A stretch of 64,000 nt of DNA. It comes from Flavobacterium glycines (GTDB taxonomy: Bacteria; Bacteroidota; Bacteroidia; Flavobacteriales; Flavobacteriaceae). The DNA is taken from positions 1,984,001 through 2,048,000 of the forward strand of contig NZ_FNEO01000001.1 in the NCBI RefSeq assembly GCF_900100165.1, written 5' to 3'. The number at the start of each line of letters is the position of its first letter. Within the stretch, counting starts at the first letter, position 1. Both the position numbers and the translations under genes were made by a program. The notes beneath the pieces were generated by a model. That model was not told the DNA's origin. It ran no database searches and saw only the letters and a program-made list of their open reading frames with translations. Positions 7,758 through 15,606 of the stretch are shown here, piece by piece.

Positions 7758-9137
7758 ATGAAAAAAACAATACTTAGATTATCATTAGTTGCACTATTAT
7801 CAATCTCTGTTTTAAGTTTTAAAAGCCCCCAAAAAACTAATGCAATTTTAATCAATCCGGAGACCTATCCTCCAAAGACTAAAAAATTAAATTTAGAAAA
7901 ACCCAATGTTACTTTGGGTTTTATAAAATTAACGGATATGGCTCCATTGGCTATAGCCAAACATAAAGGGTTTTTTGAGGATGAGGGTTTAAATGTAACC
8001 TTAGAAGTGCAGGCTAATTGGAGGGATATATTTGATAAGGTGGTCGATAACCAAATTGATGGGGCCCAAATGTTAGCAGGTCAACCTATAGCTGCTGCAG
8101 TAGGTTGTGGAAAACAGGCAGAATTAGTGACTCCGTTTTCTATGGATTTAAATGGAAATGCGATTACGGTTTCTTATGATGTTTGGAATAAAATTGTAGC
8201 TTATTTGCCGCGTGAATACGGAGTTCCTGTGCATCCAATACCTGCCAGTGCCCTCTTGCCTGCAATTAGTTTATATAAGAAGTTTAATAATCCTTTTACA
8301 ATGGGGATTGTTTCTCCTTATTCCGGTCATAATTACCAGTTGCGCTATTGGTTGGCTGCGGGAGGAATAAATCCCGGTTTTTATAATAATTTGAATGGAT
8401 ACGGGGGTACTAGCGGGCAAGTAATATTGTCAGTGATTGCACCGCCACAAATGCCGAGTTCTCTTCAATCAGGGGTTATTACCGGCTATTGTGTAGGTGA
8501 ACCCTGGAACCAACAAGCAGTAGATCAGGGAATAGGAGTACCTATTATTGCCAGTAAAGATATTTGGAAAAATCATCCTGAAAAAGTATTTGTAATGACT
8601 AAGGCATTCGTTCAAAAGAATCCGAATACAGCAATTGCTATAACTAAGGCATTGATTAAAGCAGGAAAATGGTTAGATGATCCTGAGAATAGAAAAGAAG
8701 CCACCCGGATACTATCTAAATCGGCTTATGTTGATGGTGAGAAAAGAGTAATTGATAATTCGATGTTGGGAACATTTGAATTTGAAAAAGGAGATATCCG
8801 GTCTTTACCTGATTTTAATGTCTTTTTTAGATACAATGCTACTTATCCCTATTATTCTGATGGGATTTGGTTTTTAACTCAGATGAGACGTTGGGGACAA
8901 ATTGCAGAATCAAAGCCGGCAGAATGGTACGACTATAAAATTAGGGAAGTCTATAAACCGGAGATATGGAATAAAGCGGCTAATTTATTGCTGGCTGAAG
9001 GTTTTTTAGAAAGTAAGGATATCCCGGTAACCGATGGATATAAGGCGCCGACGAATGAATTTATAGATAATATGTATTACGACGGTAAAAAACCTATCGA
9101 GTACATTAATGGTTTCAGGATTGGGAATAAGAATTAA
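7758..9137 (+). CDS. NrtA/CmpA-type periplasmic substrate-binding protein (nitrate/nitrite or bicarbonate class)
   Basis: A 459-residue binding protein with an N-terminal signal sequence (LRLSLVALLSISVLSF). The mature start VTLGFIKLTDMAPLAIAKHKGFF and the following DGAQMLAGQPIAAAVG region match the NrtA/CmpA family, whose members feed nitrate, nitrite or bicarbonate to ABC transporters. GEPWNQQAVDQG near residue 250 is also typical. No permease or ATPase gene lies next to it: uvrB is divergent and a terminator plus a convergent gene follow. The palindrome in its promoter matches sites in the nirB-narK cluster 38 kb away, which supports a nitrate/nitrite role. Its ABC partners must lie outside the window, or it acts as a sensor-type binding protein. 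Confidence 0.88.
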   Translation: MKKTILRLSLVALLSISVLSFKSPQKTNAILINPETYPPKTKKLNLEKPNVTLGFIKLTDMAPLAIAKHKGFFEDEGLNVTLEVQANWRDIFDKVVDNQIDGAQMLAGQPIAAAVGCGKQAELVTPFSMDLNGNAITVSYDVWNKIVAYLPREYGVPVHPIPASALLPAISLYKKFNNPFTMGIVSPYSGHNYQLRYWLAAGGINPGFYNNLNGYGGTSGQVILSVIAPPQMPSSLQSGVITGYCVGEPWNQQAVDQGIGVPIIASKDIWKNHPEKVFVMTKAFVQKNPNTAIAITKALIKAGKWLDDPENRKEATRILSKSAYVDGEKRVIDNSMLGTFEFEKGDIRSLPDFNVFFRYNATYPYYSDGIWFLTQMRRWGQIAESKPAEWYDYKIREVYKPEIWNKAANLLLAEGFLESKDIPVTDGYKAPTNEFIDNMYYDGKKPIEYINGFRIGNKN

Positions 9138-9170
9138 TTTATACTCAAAAAACCAAAACCAACAGATATA

Positions 9171-9208
9171 ATTTTAAACCGTAAAGCTGTTGCATTACGG
9201 TTTAAAAT
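9171..9208. terminator. Bidirectional terminator
   Basis: Perfect 14-bp arms ATTTTAAACCGTAA / TTACGGTTTAAAAT with a 10-base loop, between the convergent NrtA-like and YdeI-like genes. Confidence 0.85.
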
Positions 9209-9228
9209 CATTCGAGACTACTATTTTA

Positions 9229-9807
9229 TTAATCATCCAGTCCTTTTCCGGTGAGGATTTTTTCAATATATTTTTCGATGCGGGCTTCGCGGGTTTTAGC
9301 CTGTTTAGCAGCAGAAAAATACAATAAATAAGCTTTTTGACGACCTGGTGTTAGTTTGTAGAAAGCGGTTTTCAATTCGGGCATTTCTTCTAGAACGATT
9401 TGGAATTCTTCAGGCATTTTATATTCAGAGGTAGTTTTTAGGACTACTTTTAAGCCTGCTTTTTCAATTGCTATAGCTTCCAGAATGTACTCTTTAATTA
9501 CCGATTCCAGTTTTTGAATTTCTTCCACACTTTTAAAGCGAAGTTGGCGTCTGTCCTGAACGTTTTCTGTTTGTTGGATAAGAATTCCTTTTTCGTCTTT
9601 TAGTAAAACTCCTTTGAAAAACAATAAAGCACAATACTCTTTGAATCCGTGAATCAAAACGATGTTAGCATTGTCAAGTGTGTAGCAGGGATGCATCCAT
9701 TTGAAATCTTCCTCTAAATTGCATTCTAACACCATTTCTCTCAAAAGTGTCATTTCATCCTGCCACTTTTTTGCTTTGTTTAAAAATTGCTTTACTTTAG
9801 GATTCAT
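9229..9807 (-). CDS. YdeI/OmdA-like protein (DUF1801 plus OmdA domains)
   Basis: A 192-residue cytoplasmic protein. Residues 1-115 form a DUF1801 domain (EEDFKWMHPCYTLDNANIVLIHGFKEYCALLFFKG), and residues 125-190 match the OmdA/YdeI tail with MPEEFQIVLEEMP, FYKLTPGRQKAYLLYFSAAKQAKTREARIEK. Family members have been linked to bacteriocin or antimicrobial tolerance, but the mechanism is unclear. A 21-base piece nearly identical to the 3' end of this gene is found about 2 kb away (11300-11320). Confidence 0.9.
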   Translation of the reverse strand: MNPKVKQFLNKAKKWQDEMTLLREMVLECNLEEDFKWMHPCYTLDNANIVLIHGFKEYCALLFFKGVLLKDEKGILIQQTENVQDRRQLRFKSVEEIQKLESVIKEYILEAIAIEKAGLKVVLKTTSEYKMPEEFQIVLEEMPELKTAFYKLTPGRQKAYLLYFSAAKQAKTREARIEKYIEKILTGKGLDD

Positions 9808-9842
9808 AGGTTTTTTATTTTATAAAATTAAAAGTTTAAGCT

Positions 9843-11132
9843 TTATCTTAACCATTTCCAACGTTTTGCCCAATCATCCAGAATAGCTTTTCTCCATTTT
9901 AAAACCGTTTTTCCTCCTTGAATTTTTCCATCGTATAAATCCGGATTTGATTTGTCGCTGTACCAATTATTTCCTAAAGGATAATCGGCATTGTGTTTTT
10001 TGCCGGGCCATAAATTGGTAACAACAATACTTCCTTTCAGTCCGTTGATTTCGGCTATTTTAGAAGTAAATTGATATTGTAAAGTCTCGGCTTTTTTAGG
10101 AATGTACCGTATAGCATAATCCCCGTTCCCCAAATAATAACCAGGCCATTTTTGAATTGTTTTACCATAAGGAATTTCCATATGGAAGCAAATTGAATCT
10201 GATGGGATTGTTGTTTTTGGGCCTTGTAAATGAATTTCTACAATAGAACAAAATGAGACCGTATCTTTTAAGGTAGTGGGTTGATTGTAAATCATTCTGG
10301 GACTATACGTTATTTTTTCAAAACTGCCTCCCCAACTTTCTCTTTCAGGGTTCTCAGGATTTCCATCCATCATATAAAAAAGAGAAGGGGAATCGCCCAT
10401 TTTGATCTCTCCATTGTAGTAATTTTTAAAATCCGGTCCTAAATGACCTGCTCCTTTAATTACGCTGTCGTAATAATTAGAACTGTTCACGCTGTCCAGT
10501 TCGTTGTTGTCAGAGAAAAATCCGTAATAACTTGAATTTACTTCGATAAAAAATAAGTTTGGAAAATTCTCTGCGATGTAGGCATAACTATTAGCGCTCC
10601 ATTTTTTATTAGGTCCGCCAATCCAGTAAATTTTAATTTTGTTTTGAATTTCCGGTGCGTCATGCAGTGCCTGAGCAATATCCTCTAAACCGCCCCAACC
10701 CAAAATCCACAAAGGTTGGGTGCTTTTCTTTTTGGCACACTTAATAATCCAGTCAGAGCCTTCAGTTGCTGTTTTATATCCAAGATAGGGAGCATTTCCT
10801 TTGCGTCCTTGTTTGGTTATCGAGCGTAAATAATTCGGTTTTTCTAAGTTTTTATTGTGTTTACGAAGTTTTGGCAAATCCTTTTCATAAAGATCAATCA
10901 TTCGTAGTATTTCTTTTTTGTTGCCTTCTCCATAAGAAGGTGACGAAATAAGACCTTCAAACTGAAATAAATCACTGTTCATCAGTAAATGAGTCATGGA
11001 CTGATTGTCGTCAGGATCTGTTCCGCCAATATCGGTACTGATTAAAATCCGGGGTTTTAGAAGAGGTTTATTTTGAGCCGTTAATAAGGAATAGCTAAAG
11101 CAAAGCAGAGTAATTAAAACTGTATTTCTCAT
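9843..11132 (-). CDS. Secreted DUF1593 / nucleoside-hydrolase-like protein
   Basis: A 429-residue protein with a signal peptide (TVLITLLCFSYSLLTAQ). The first domain (about 25-290) is nucleoside-hydrolase-like: RILISTDIGGTDPDDNQS carries the Asp cluster (DIGG..PDD) that binds calcium in nucleoside hydrolases, and GWGGLEDIAQAL is also typical of DUF1593. The last 130 residues form a beta-rich domain found in the Sde182 family. Such proteins occur in polysaccharide-degrading bacteria; the substrate is unknown. It lies in the same direction as the YdeI-like gene, 35 bases upstream of it. Confidence 0.87.
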   Translation of the reverse strand: MRNTVLITLLCFSYSLLTAQNKPLLKPRILISTDIGGTDPDDNQSMTHLLMNSDLFQFEGLISSPSYGEGNKKEILRMIDLYEKDLPKLRKHNKNLEKPNYLRSITKQGRKGNAPYLGYKTATEGSDWIIKCAKKKSTQPLWILGWGGLEDIAQALHDAPEIQNKIKIYWIGGPNKKWSANSYAYIAENFPNLFFIEVNSSYYGFFSDNNELDSVNSSNYYDSVIKGAGHLGPDFKNYYNGEIKMGDSPSLFYMMDGNPENPERESWGGSFEKITYSPRMIYNQPTTLKDTVSFCSIVEIHLQGPKTTIPSDSICFHMEIPYGKTIQKWPGYYLGNGDYAIRYIPKKAETLQYQFTSKIAEINGLKGSIVVTNLWPGKKHNADYPLGNNWYSDKSNPDLYDGKIQGGKTVLKWRKAILDDWAKRWKWLR

Positions 11133-11299
11133 GATTTTAAAAAATAGGATTCGAATTAAGGATGACTAAGATAGCTTATTTTTTAATAAAACGAAATAAA
11201 AAAGAAAATAAAGAAAAATAAAAGAAAGTAATCGAAATAAAATATAAAAGGTGTTCGATACGATTTCGCTCTCTTTTGAAATGCTACAAAACAAAAAAA

Positions 11300-11320
11300 T
11301 AATCATCCAAACCTTTTCCG
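11300..11320 (-). pseudogene. Possible remnant of a YdeI-like gene 3' end
   Basis: Read on the minus strand the 21 bases encode GKGLDD, and 19 of 21 match the last codons of the YdeI-like gene at 9230-9250. No other part of that gene is recognisable nearby. Either a decayed second copy or a recombination footprint; chance cannot be excluded for so short a piece. Confidence 0.35.
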
Positions 11321-11368
11321 CTAAGAGGTTCATAGGATTTTTAAATTTTTATTGGGTGTTTTGAAAAA

Positions 11369-11665
11369 CTAAAAATCCAATCGTTTAGGATCTTGTCTGG
11401 TGTCCCAAACCGATAGAATTATAATATGAGTTTCGTTTATTTCATAGAAAATATAATAATTCTCAATTAATAAACCCCGAACGTTGATTGAATTAGTTTT
11501 TTTACCAATGTTGGGTTGTTGAAGTACTATTTTTAATTCAGTTTGAATTAGTCTGTTTAGTTTTAGAGAATAAGATTTACTTTTATTTCTAAAATTAAAA
11601 TATTCGAAAATAGCTTTTAATTGAAGCTTGGCAGAGACTGTCCAAACTATTCTTCTCGCAGCCAT
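11369..11665 (-). CDS. RelE/ParE-family toxin
   Basis: A 98-residue basic protein of the RelE/ParE superfamily: IVWTVSAKLQLKAIFEYF at the start, PNIGKKTNSINVRGLLIENYYIFYEI in the core and IIILSVWDTRQDPKRLDF at the end follow the family plan. ParE members poison gyrase and RelE members cut mRNA; which applies is not readable here. The start overlaps the upstream antitoxin gene by 19 bases, so the two are translationally coupled, as is usual in these modules. Confidence 0.85.
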   Translation of the reverse strand: MAARRIVWTVSAKLQLKAIFEYFNFRNKSKSYSLKLNRLIQTELKIVLQQPNIGKKTNSINVRGLLIENYYIFYEINETHIIILSVWDTRQDPKRLDF

Positions 11666-11910
11666 TTTTCCATTTCTTCATTTACAGAATCATTGTCAAC
11701 ATAATGTCCTTCTGAATATTCCTTTTGAGAATTTTGAATTTCTTTTTTTTGTTGTTCCGTAAGTATTATGATTTTTTGTAAATCAGGATTGTTATTTTCC
11801 GTATTTTTCGCTTTAGTATCTAAAATGGTATTTATTGCTGATAAAAAAGCTTCATCATCAATTCCGGCAATTTTAGAAATCAATAAATTTTTTAATTCAA
11901 TTGCGCTCAT
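11647..11910 (-). CDS. Antitoxin of the RelE/ParE module
   Basis: An 87-residue acidic protein. MSAIELKNLLISKIAGIDDEAFLSAINTILDTK is a short helical N-terminal part common in Bacteroidota antitoxins. The middle is disordered-looking and the end (ILTEQQKKEIQNSQKEYSEGHYVDNDSVNEEMEKWLREE) resembles the toxin-wrapping tail of Phd/RelB-like antitoxins. Identified mainly by its overlap with the toxin gene. Confidence 0.8.
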   Translation of the reverse strand: MSAIELKNLLISKIAGIDDEAFLSAINTILDTKAKNTENNNPDLQKIIILTEQQKKEIQNSQKEYSEGHYVDNDSVNEEMEKWLREE

Positions 11911-11978
11911 AATAAAAGAGTTTATACAAATTTAACCAAAAGAGTGATGTGAATAAAAAAACTGATGATTTTTCTTTT

Positions 11979-12758
11979 TTAAGGGATGTCATTACTTATT
12001 ATCATGGCTATTAAATTATTACTACGGAAATACATTATCACCGAATAACCAAAACTGTTTTTTGCGAATGGTTTATTTGTTTTCTCTTTTGGATGAGTTT
12101 CTTCTGATTCAACATAATCCCCTTCATATTTCCATTCGCATTTTTCAATATTTTCTATAGTTGAACATTTGTCAGGAATACCATAAATACTAATCGCTTT
12201 TTCTTTTTTGTCTCCAAGTCTAAAACCTTTTTTTGATGTGAAATAGTTTTGATTTATTTTAATAGCTGAATTGATAAAACCGCTGAAGTAAGTTTGTTTT
12301 TGTTTAAGTGTTGCTGTTTCAAATATGTTGTCAATTTTACTTTTGGAAACGCTTAATTCTATCTGTTTTATCAAGTCGGATGGAATATCGTTGTTGATTA
12401 GGTGATAAATATATAATCTGTGGTAGTCTGTATATAGTTCAAATATAAGTGTTTGTTTTAAAGTGTCGTTTGTAAACCATACTTTGTCCAATGAAAAAAT
12501 TTCACCGCTTTTTCTTTTGTATGAAGAATTATCTCTGGTCTTGTCTGTAAGCATTTCATTAGTTACAGTATAATCATCGACTACGATTACGTTAGTAGCA
12601 TTTAAATTAGAAGTAGATTTGCTTATGTTTATTGGAATAATAGTTTTTAAAACACTATTTTTTGTTTTATTTTTATCAGTAGGAAAGGTTGTTTTTTCTT
12701 TATTGCATGAAAAAAGAGCTACTGTTAGAAAAAATATTAATGTTTTTAACTTAGTCAT
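11979..12758 (-). CDS. Uncharacterised lipoprotein
   Basis: A 259-residue protein from the chosen ATG; this start gives a good lipoprotein signal (TLIFFLTVALFSC, lipobox Cys18) whereas the longer frame does not. The rest is soluble and mixed alpha/beta, with SKKGFRLGDKKEKAISIYGIPD in the middle, a pattern like that of small outer-membrane-assembly (SmpA/OmlA-like) repeats (G.....V...G.P), but this is weak. No recognised family. Located between a toxin-antitoxin pair and rlmF, possibly a variable slot in the chromosome. Confidence 0.72.
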   Translation of the reverse strand: MTKLKTLIFFLTVALFSCNKEKTTFPTDKNKTKNSVLKTIIPINISKSTSNLNATNVIVVDDYTVTNEMLTDKTRDNSSYKRKSGEIFSLDKVWFTNDTLKQTLIFELYTDYHRLYIYHLINNDIPSDLIKQIELSVSKSKIDNIFETATLKQKQTYFSGFINSAIKINQNYFTSKKGFRLGDKKEKAISIYGIPDKCSTIENIEKCEWKYEGDYVESEETHPKEKTNKPFAKNSFGYSVIMYFRSNNLIAMIISNDIP

Positions 12759-12910
12759 ATTTTGTGTTCTAAATAATTTATTAACCATAAAATAGTTCAA
12801 ATCGATCTCAAATACGTTGCTTTTATACAATAAAATAGTTTACCAGTTTGTGCTAATATACAGTTTTTTTTATAATTAAAATAAGAAAAGTTTTATATAT
12901 AGGTGAATTA

Positions 12911-13858
12911 TTAAACCTCAAACTTCCAATTTTTTCTTTGAGAATCACTTAAAAAAGTCCAGGCCAGGATTCGGCTGGTTTTTTGACCTTGTGCCATGTC
13001 TATGGTTTTAATATCGGCGGCGTTTACCTTGTTTAAGGTTTTGTAGAGACTCTTAAGATGGGATTGTTTAGAAACTAAAGTAGTAAACCACAGGCATTGC
13101 ATAGGGTATTTGGCACTTTCAAAAATCATTTGGGTAATGAAAGCCAGTTCGCCACCTTCGCACCACAATTCATTATTTTGACCGCCAAAATTCAAAACGG
13201 CTTTGGTAACTTTTTTGTCCTGCAAATTATTCACTTTTCGAAGACTGCCTTTGCTGGCTTCTTCAGCTGATTTATGAAAAGGAGGATTGCATATTGTGAA
13301 TGCAAATCGATCCTGTGGAGTGATGATATTTTTAAAAATATAGCGGGATTCCAATTGTTGCTGTAAGCTAATGGCTTCTGTCAATTGAGGGTTGTTTCCG
13401 ATAATTTCAGCACAATTTTTTAAAGAATATTCGTCGATGTCAGTACCCACAAAGCTCCAGTCATAAACCGAATTTCCGATAATTGGATAAATACAATTTG
13501 CTCCTATTCCAATGTCTAATCCTTCCACTTCGATTCCTGTTGGGATAATTCCGTTGTTACTTGCTGCTAATAAATCGGCAATGTAATGAAGGTAATCAGC
13601 TCTTCCGGGAATGGGAGGACAAAGGTAATTTTTAGGGATATCCCAGTTTTGAATGTTGTAATAAGTAGTTAATAATGCTTTGTTCAGCGTTTTTACAGCT
13701 TTCGGATTACTGAAATCAATAGTCTCTATCTGGTGTTCGTTGATGAAAACAAAAGATTTTAATTCAGAACATTTTTCGATTAGCAATTTAAAATCATAAC
13801 GGGAACGATGAAGATTTCGTGAATGTAAACCGATTTTTTCCGTGATTGTTTTCGACAT
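12911..13858 (-). CDS. rlmF: 23S rRNA (adenine-1618-N6)-methyltransferase RlmF
   Basis: A 315-residue methyltransferase of the RlmF/YbiN family, which methylates A1618 of 23S rRNA. The N-terminus LHSRNLHRSRYDF, the FSNPKAVKTLNKALL stretch, the SAM-binding GIGANCIYPIIG (residues about 120-131), GTDIDEYSL and the N6-adenine catalytic motif NPPFHKS (about residue 190) are all present. Length is normal. It stands alone between a lipoprotein gene and thiamine pyrophosphokinase. Confidence 0.95.
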   Translation of the reverse strand: MSKTITEKIGLHSRNLHRSRYDFKLLIEKCSELKSFVFINEHQIETIDFSNPKAVKTLNKALLTTYYNIQNWDIPKNYLCPPIPGRADYLHYIADLLAASNNGIIPTGIEVEGLDIGIGANCIYPIIGNSVYDWSFVGTDIDEYSLKNCAEIIGNNPQLTEAISLQQQLESRYIFKNIITPQDRFAFTICNPPFHKSAEEASKGSLRKVNNLQDKKVTKAVLNFGGQNNELWCEGGELAFITQMIFESAKYPMQCLWFTTLVSKQSHLKSLYKTLNKVNAADIKTIDMAQGQKTSRILAWTFLSDSQRKNWKFEV

Positions 13859-13996
13859 TATAGCTTCTTTAATTTCGCTGCAAAATTAGTTAATTAAAAT
13901 GGGTTTAGTGTTTGCAAATAGTTATTTTTTAGTGAATTAGGGATTAATTTTTTTGCAACGCAGATTGAAGAAATTGGAATGATTTTATGAATTTCA

Positions 13997-14659
13997 CTAA
14001 TCCATGCATTCCATCAGTAATAAATCGCCTTCAAGGTGTTCAATTACAACTAATCCGTCCTGAACAACATGGTTACTGCTGCCTGTACGGTAGCCAATAG
14101 TGAGGCTGTCGTCTTTTAAAGGATAGAATAGGTTTTCAGAATGAATACCACTTACATGACCTATTGGAATTAAGGAAATAGGTGTGTTAGCTGTGTACCA
14201 TTTTTCGAATCTTCGGGGTAATAAAAAAACTTTAGAGTGGTCGTCCAGAATGACGATTTTCAGTTTGTTCCGGTAACGAACAATATTTGTTAGATTTGTA
14301 ATGGTATGATCGGCTCTTTTTCCAGTTGCCCAAACGACATTGACTGCCGAAAAATTTTGTTCACATAAGTAATCAAAAGCCTTTTCCAAATCGGTTTTAT
14401 CCTGATCAGGAGTATGGACAATTTTTATCGGATATTGTTTTTCTTTGTAATAATCCACATCAAAACCACGGTCAAAATCACCTAATAAAACATCAACTTT
14501 AATATCGAGTTCCATAACTCTTTCGATAGCCGAGTCCAGCACAATTACCAGAGGAGACCATTCGAGTAGTTGCCCTAATAATTCGGGATTGCAGGCAGCG
14601 CCATTGGCAATTATTAAAGCAGGTTCCTGGTCGTCTCGAACTATATGATGTGATGACAA
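13997..14659 (-). CDS. Thiamine pyrophosphokinase (TTG start)
   Basis: A 220-residue protein that transfers pyrophosphate from ATP to thiamine to make thiamine diphosphate. Visible: PALIIANGAACNPELL, VIVLDSAIERVMEL, DVLLGDFDRG, HTPDQDKTDLEKAFDYL with the D.DKTDLEKA motif, and WATGKRADHTITNL. The start appears to be TTG: no in-frame ATG occurs between the upstream stop codon and MSSHHIVRDD, and a TATCTTTG -7 box lies 35 bases before it. The box indicates transcription independent of the DUF4249/TonB-receptor genes upstream. No TPP riboswitch is visible. Confidence 0.9.
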   Translation of the reverse strand: MSSHHIVRDDQEPALIIANGAACNPELLGQLLEWSPLVIVLDSAIERVMELDIKVDVLLGDFDRGFDVDYYKEKQYPIKIVHTPDQDKTDLEKAFDYLCEQNFSAVNVVWATGKRADHTITNLTNIVRYRNKLKIVILDDHSKVFLLPRRFEKWYTANTPISLIPIGHVSGIHSENLFYPLKDDSLTIGYRTGSSNHVVQDGLVVIEHLEGDLLLMECMD

Positions 14660-14693
14660 AAGAGTGTAGATTTAAATTAATGATTTCCGATGG

Positions 14694-14701
14694 CAAAGAT
14701 A
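14694..14701 (-). promoter_or_regulatory. -7 box TATCTTTG of the thiamine pyrophosphokinase gene
   Basis: Perfect TAnnTTTG on the minus strand in the 101-base gap after the DUF4249 gene; it supports the unusual TTG start. Confidence 0.55.
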
Positions 14702-14760
14702 GCTAATTGTTTTTGAATGTTTTTTTGCTTTGTTTTCGGACTTTTACTTTGTTAATCAAT

Positions 14761-15582
14761 TTATTCAACTACATAACGTCGCATATCGGTTTCTCCTAAG
14801 GCAAAATAACCTAAAGGATAGTTTTTTGGATTGGTGCTGTTGCTAATATTTCCTCTCACGGTGGCAGGGGGAGTTTGGAACGGTCCTCCGGAATTATTCC
14901 CTATAATGCCAATTAGAATATTCATATAATTGTAATAGCGTTGTGAAATTCCCATATGGCTCAGTTCTATGATATCTCCCGGTTTTAAGTCGTCTTTTTG
15001 TGAACGGCTGAAAAATTCGTTACCCTGAAAAAATTTATCGTCATCTACATTATAATTTATCGTTGCTTCATTGGAGTATTTATAGCTGCTTAGATAAAAA
15101 TTATTTTCGTTTGCAGGATCGTTGTAATAAGCTTTAACTTCAATATCTTTTCCTGTAAAACCACCTTCATTGTTTTGCTCTATTCGGGTAATAGGAGCCA
15201 ATGATTGAAAAATTTCGGTTCCTGTGTAAGTTTCACCATTATAAACTATGGTTAAGGTATAGGTTTCACCAATTTTAGGAACAAAATCAGTACAGCCGTA
15301 TTCTCCGCTGTTCGGTATTTCTGCAAAATTAAAAATTCTGTTGTCACTGTTACTTATAGTAACTTTAGCTCCGGTTACAATAGGGATTTCCTGTTCGTAA
15401 TAACCAGTTGTTGTGGTTAATTTTATTTTTTGAGCATTTCCGGAGCTGCCTTTAATCCAAACAATGTTTGCTTCAATAACTAATCGGGGCGCAGCGGTGT
15501 CTAATTTTAAATCAACAACTTCTTCGCAACTACTACAAATACTAATTAAAAGTATCAAAAATGAGAATAATATCTTTTTCAT
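14761..15582 (-). CDS. DUF4249 outer-membrane lipoprotein, TonB-receptor partner
   Basis: A 273-residue protein with a lipoprotein signal (LLISICSSC, Cys19) and the DUF4249 pattern: EEVVDLKLDTAAPRLVIEANI at the mature start, KIKLTTTTGYY, VTGAKVTISN, PKIGETYTLTIVYNGETYTG and a C-terminal NPKNYPLGYFALGE. DUF4249 proteins are encoded directly after TonB receptors with a carboxypeptidase-like domain, as here (24 bases after the receptor stop), and probably act as surface lids or accessory lipoproteins. Ligand unknown. Confidence 0.9.
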   Translation of the reverse strand: MKKILFSFLILLISICSSCEEVVDLKLDTAAPRLVIEANIVWIKGSSGNAQKIKLTTTTGYYEQEIPIVTGAKVTISNSDNRIFNFAEIPNSGEYGCTDFVPKIGETYTLTIVYNGETYTGTEIFQSLAPITRIEQNNEGGFTGKDIEVKAYYNDPANENNFYLSSYKYSNEATINYNVDDDKFFQGNEFFSRSQKDDLKPGDIIELSHMGISQRYYNYMNILIGIIGNNSGGPFQTPPATVRGNISNSTNPKNYPLGYFALGETDMRRYVVE

Positions 15583-15606
15583 TTTGCTGTGTCTTTTTAA
15601 AAAAAA

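Noticed and set aside
13861..14760. TPP riboswitch for the thiamine pyrophosphokinase or TonB receptor genes
   Set aside because: No THI-box bases (CTGAGA, then ACCTGATCTGG...) were found before either gene. The kinase has its own simple -7 box.
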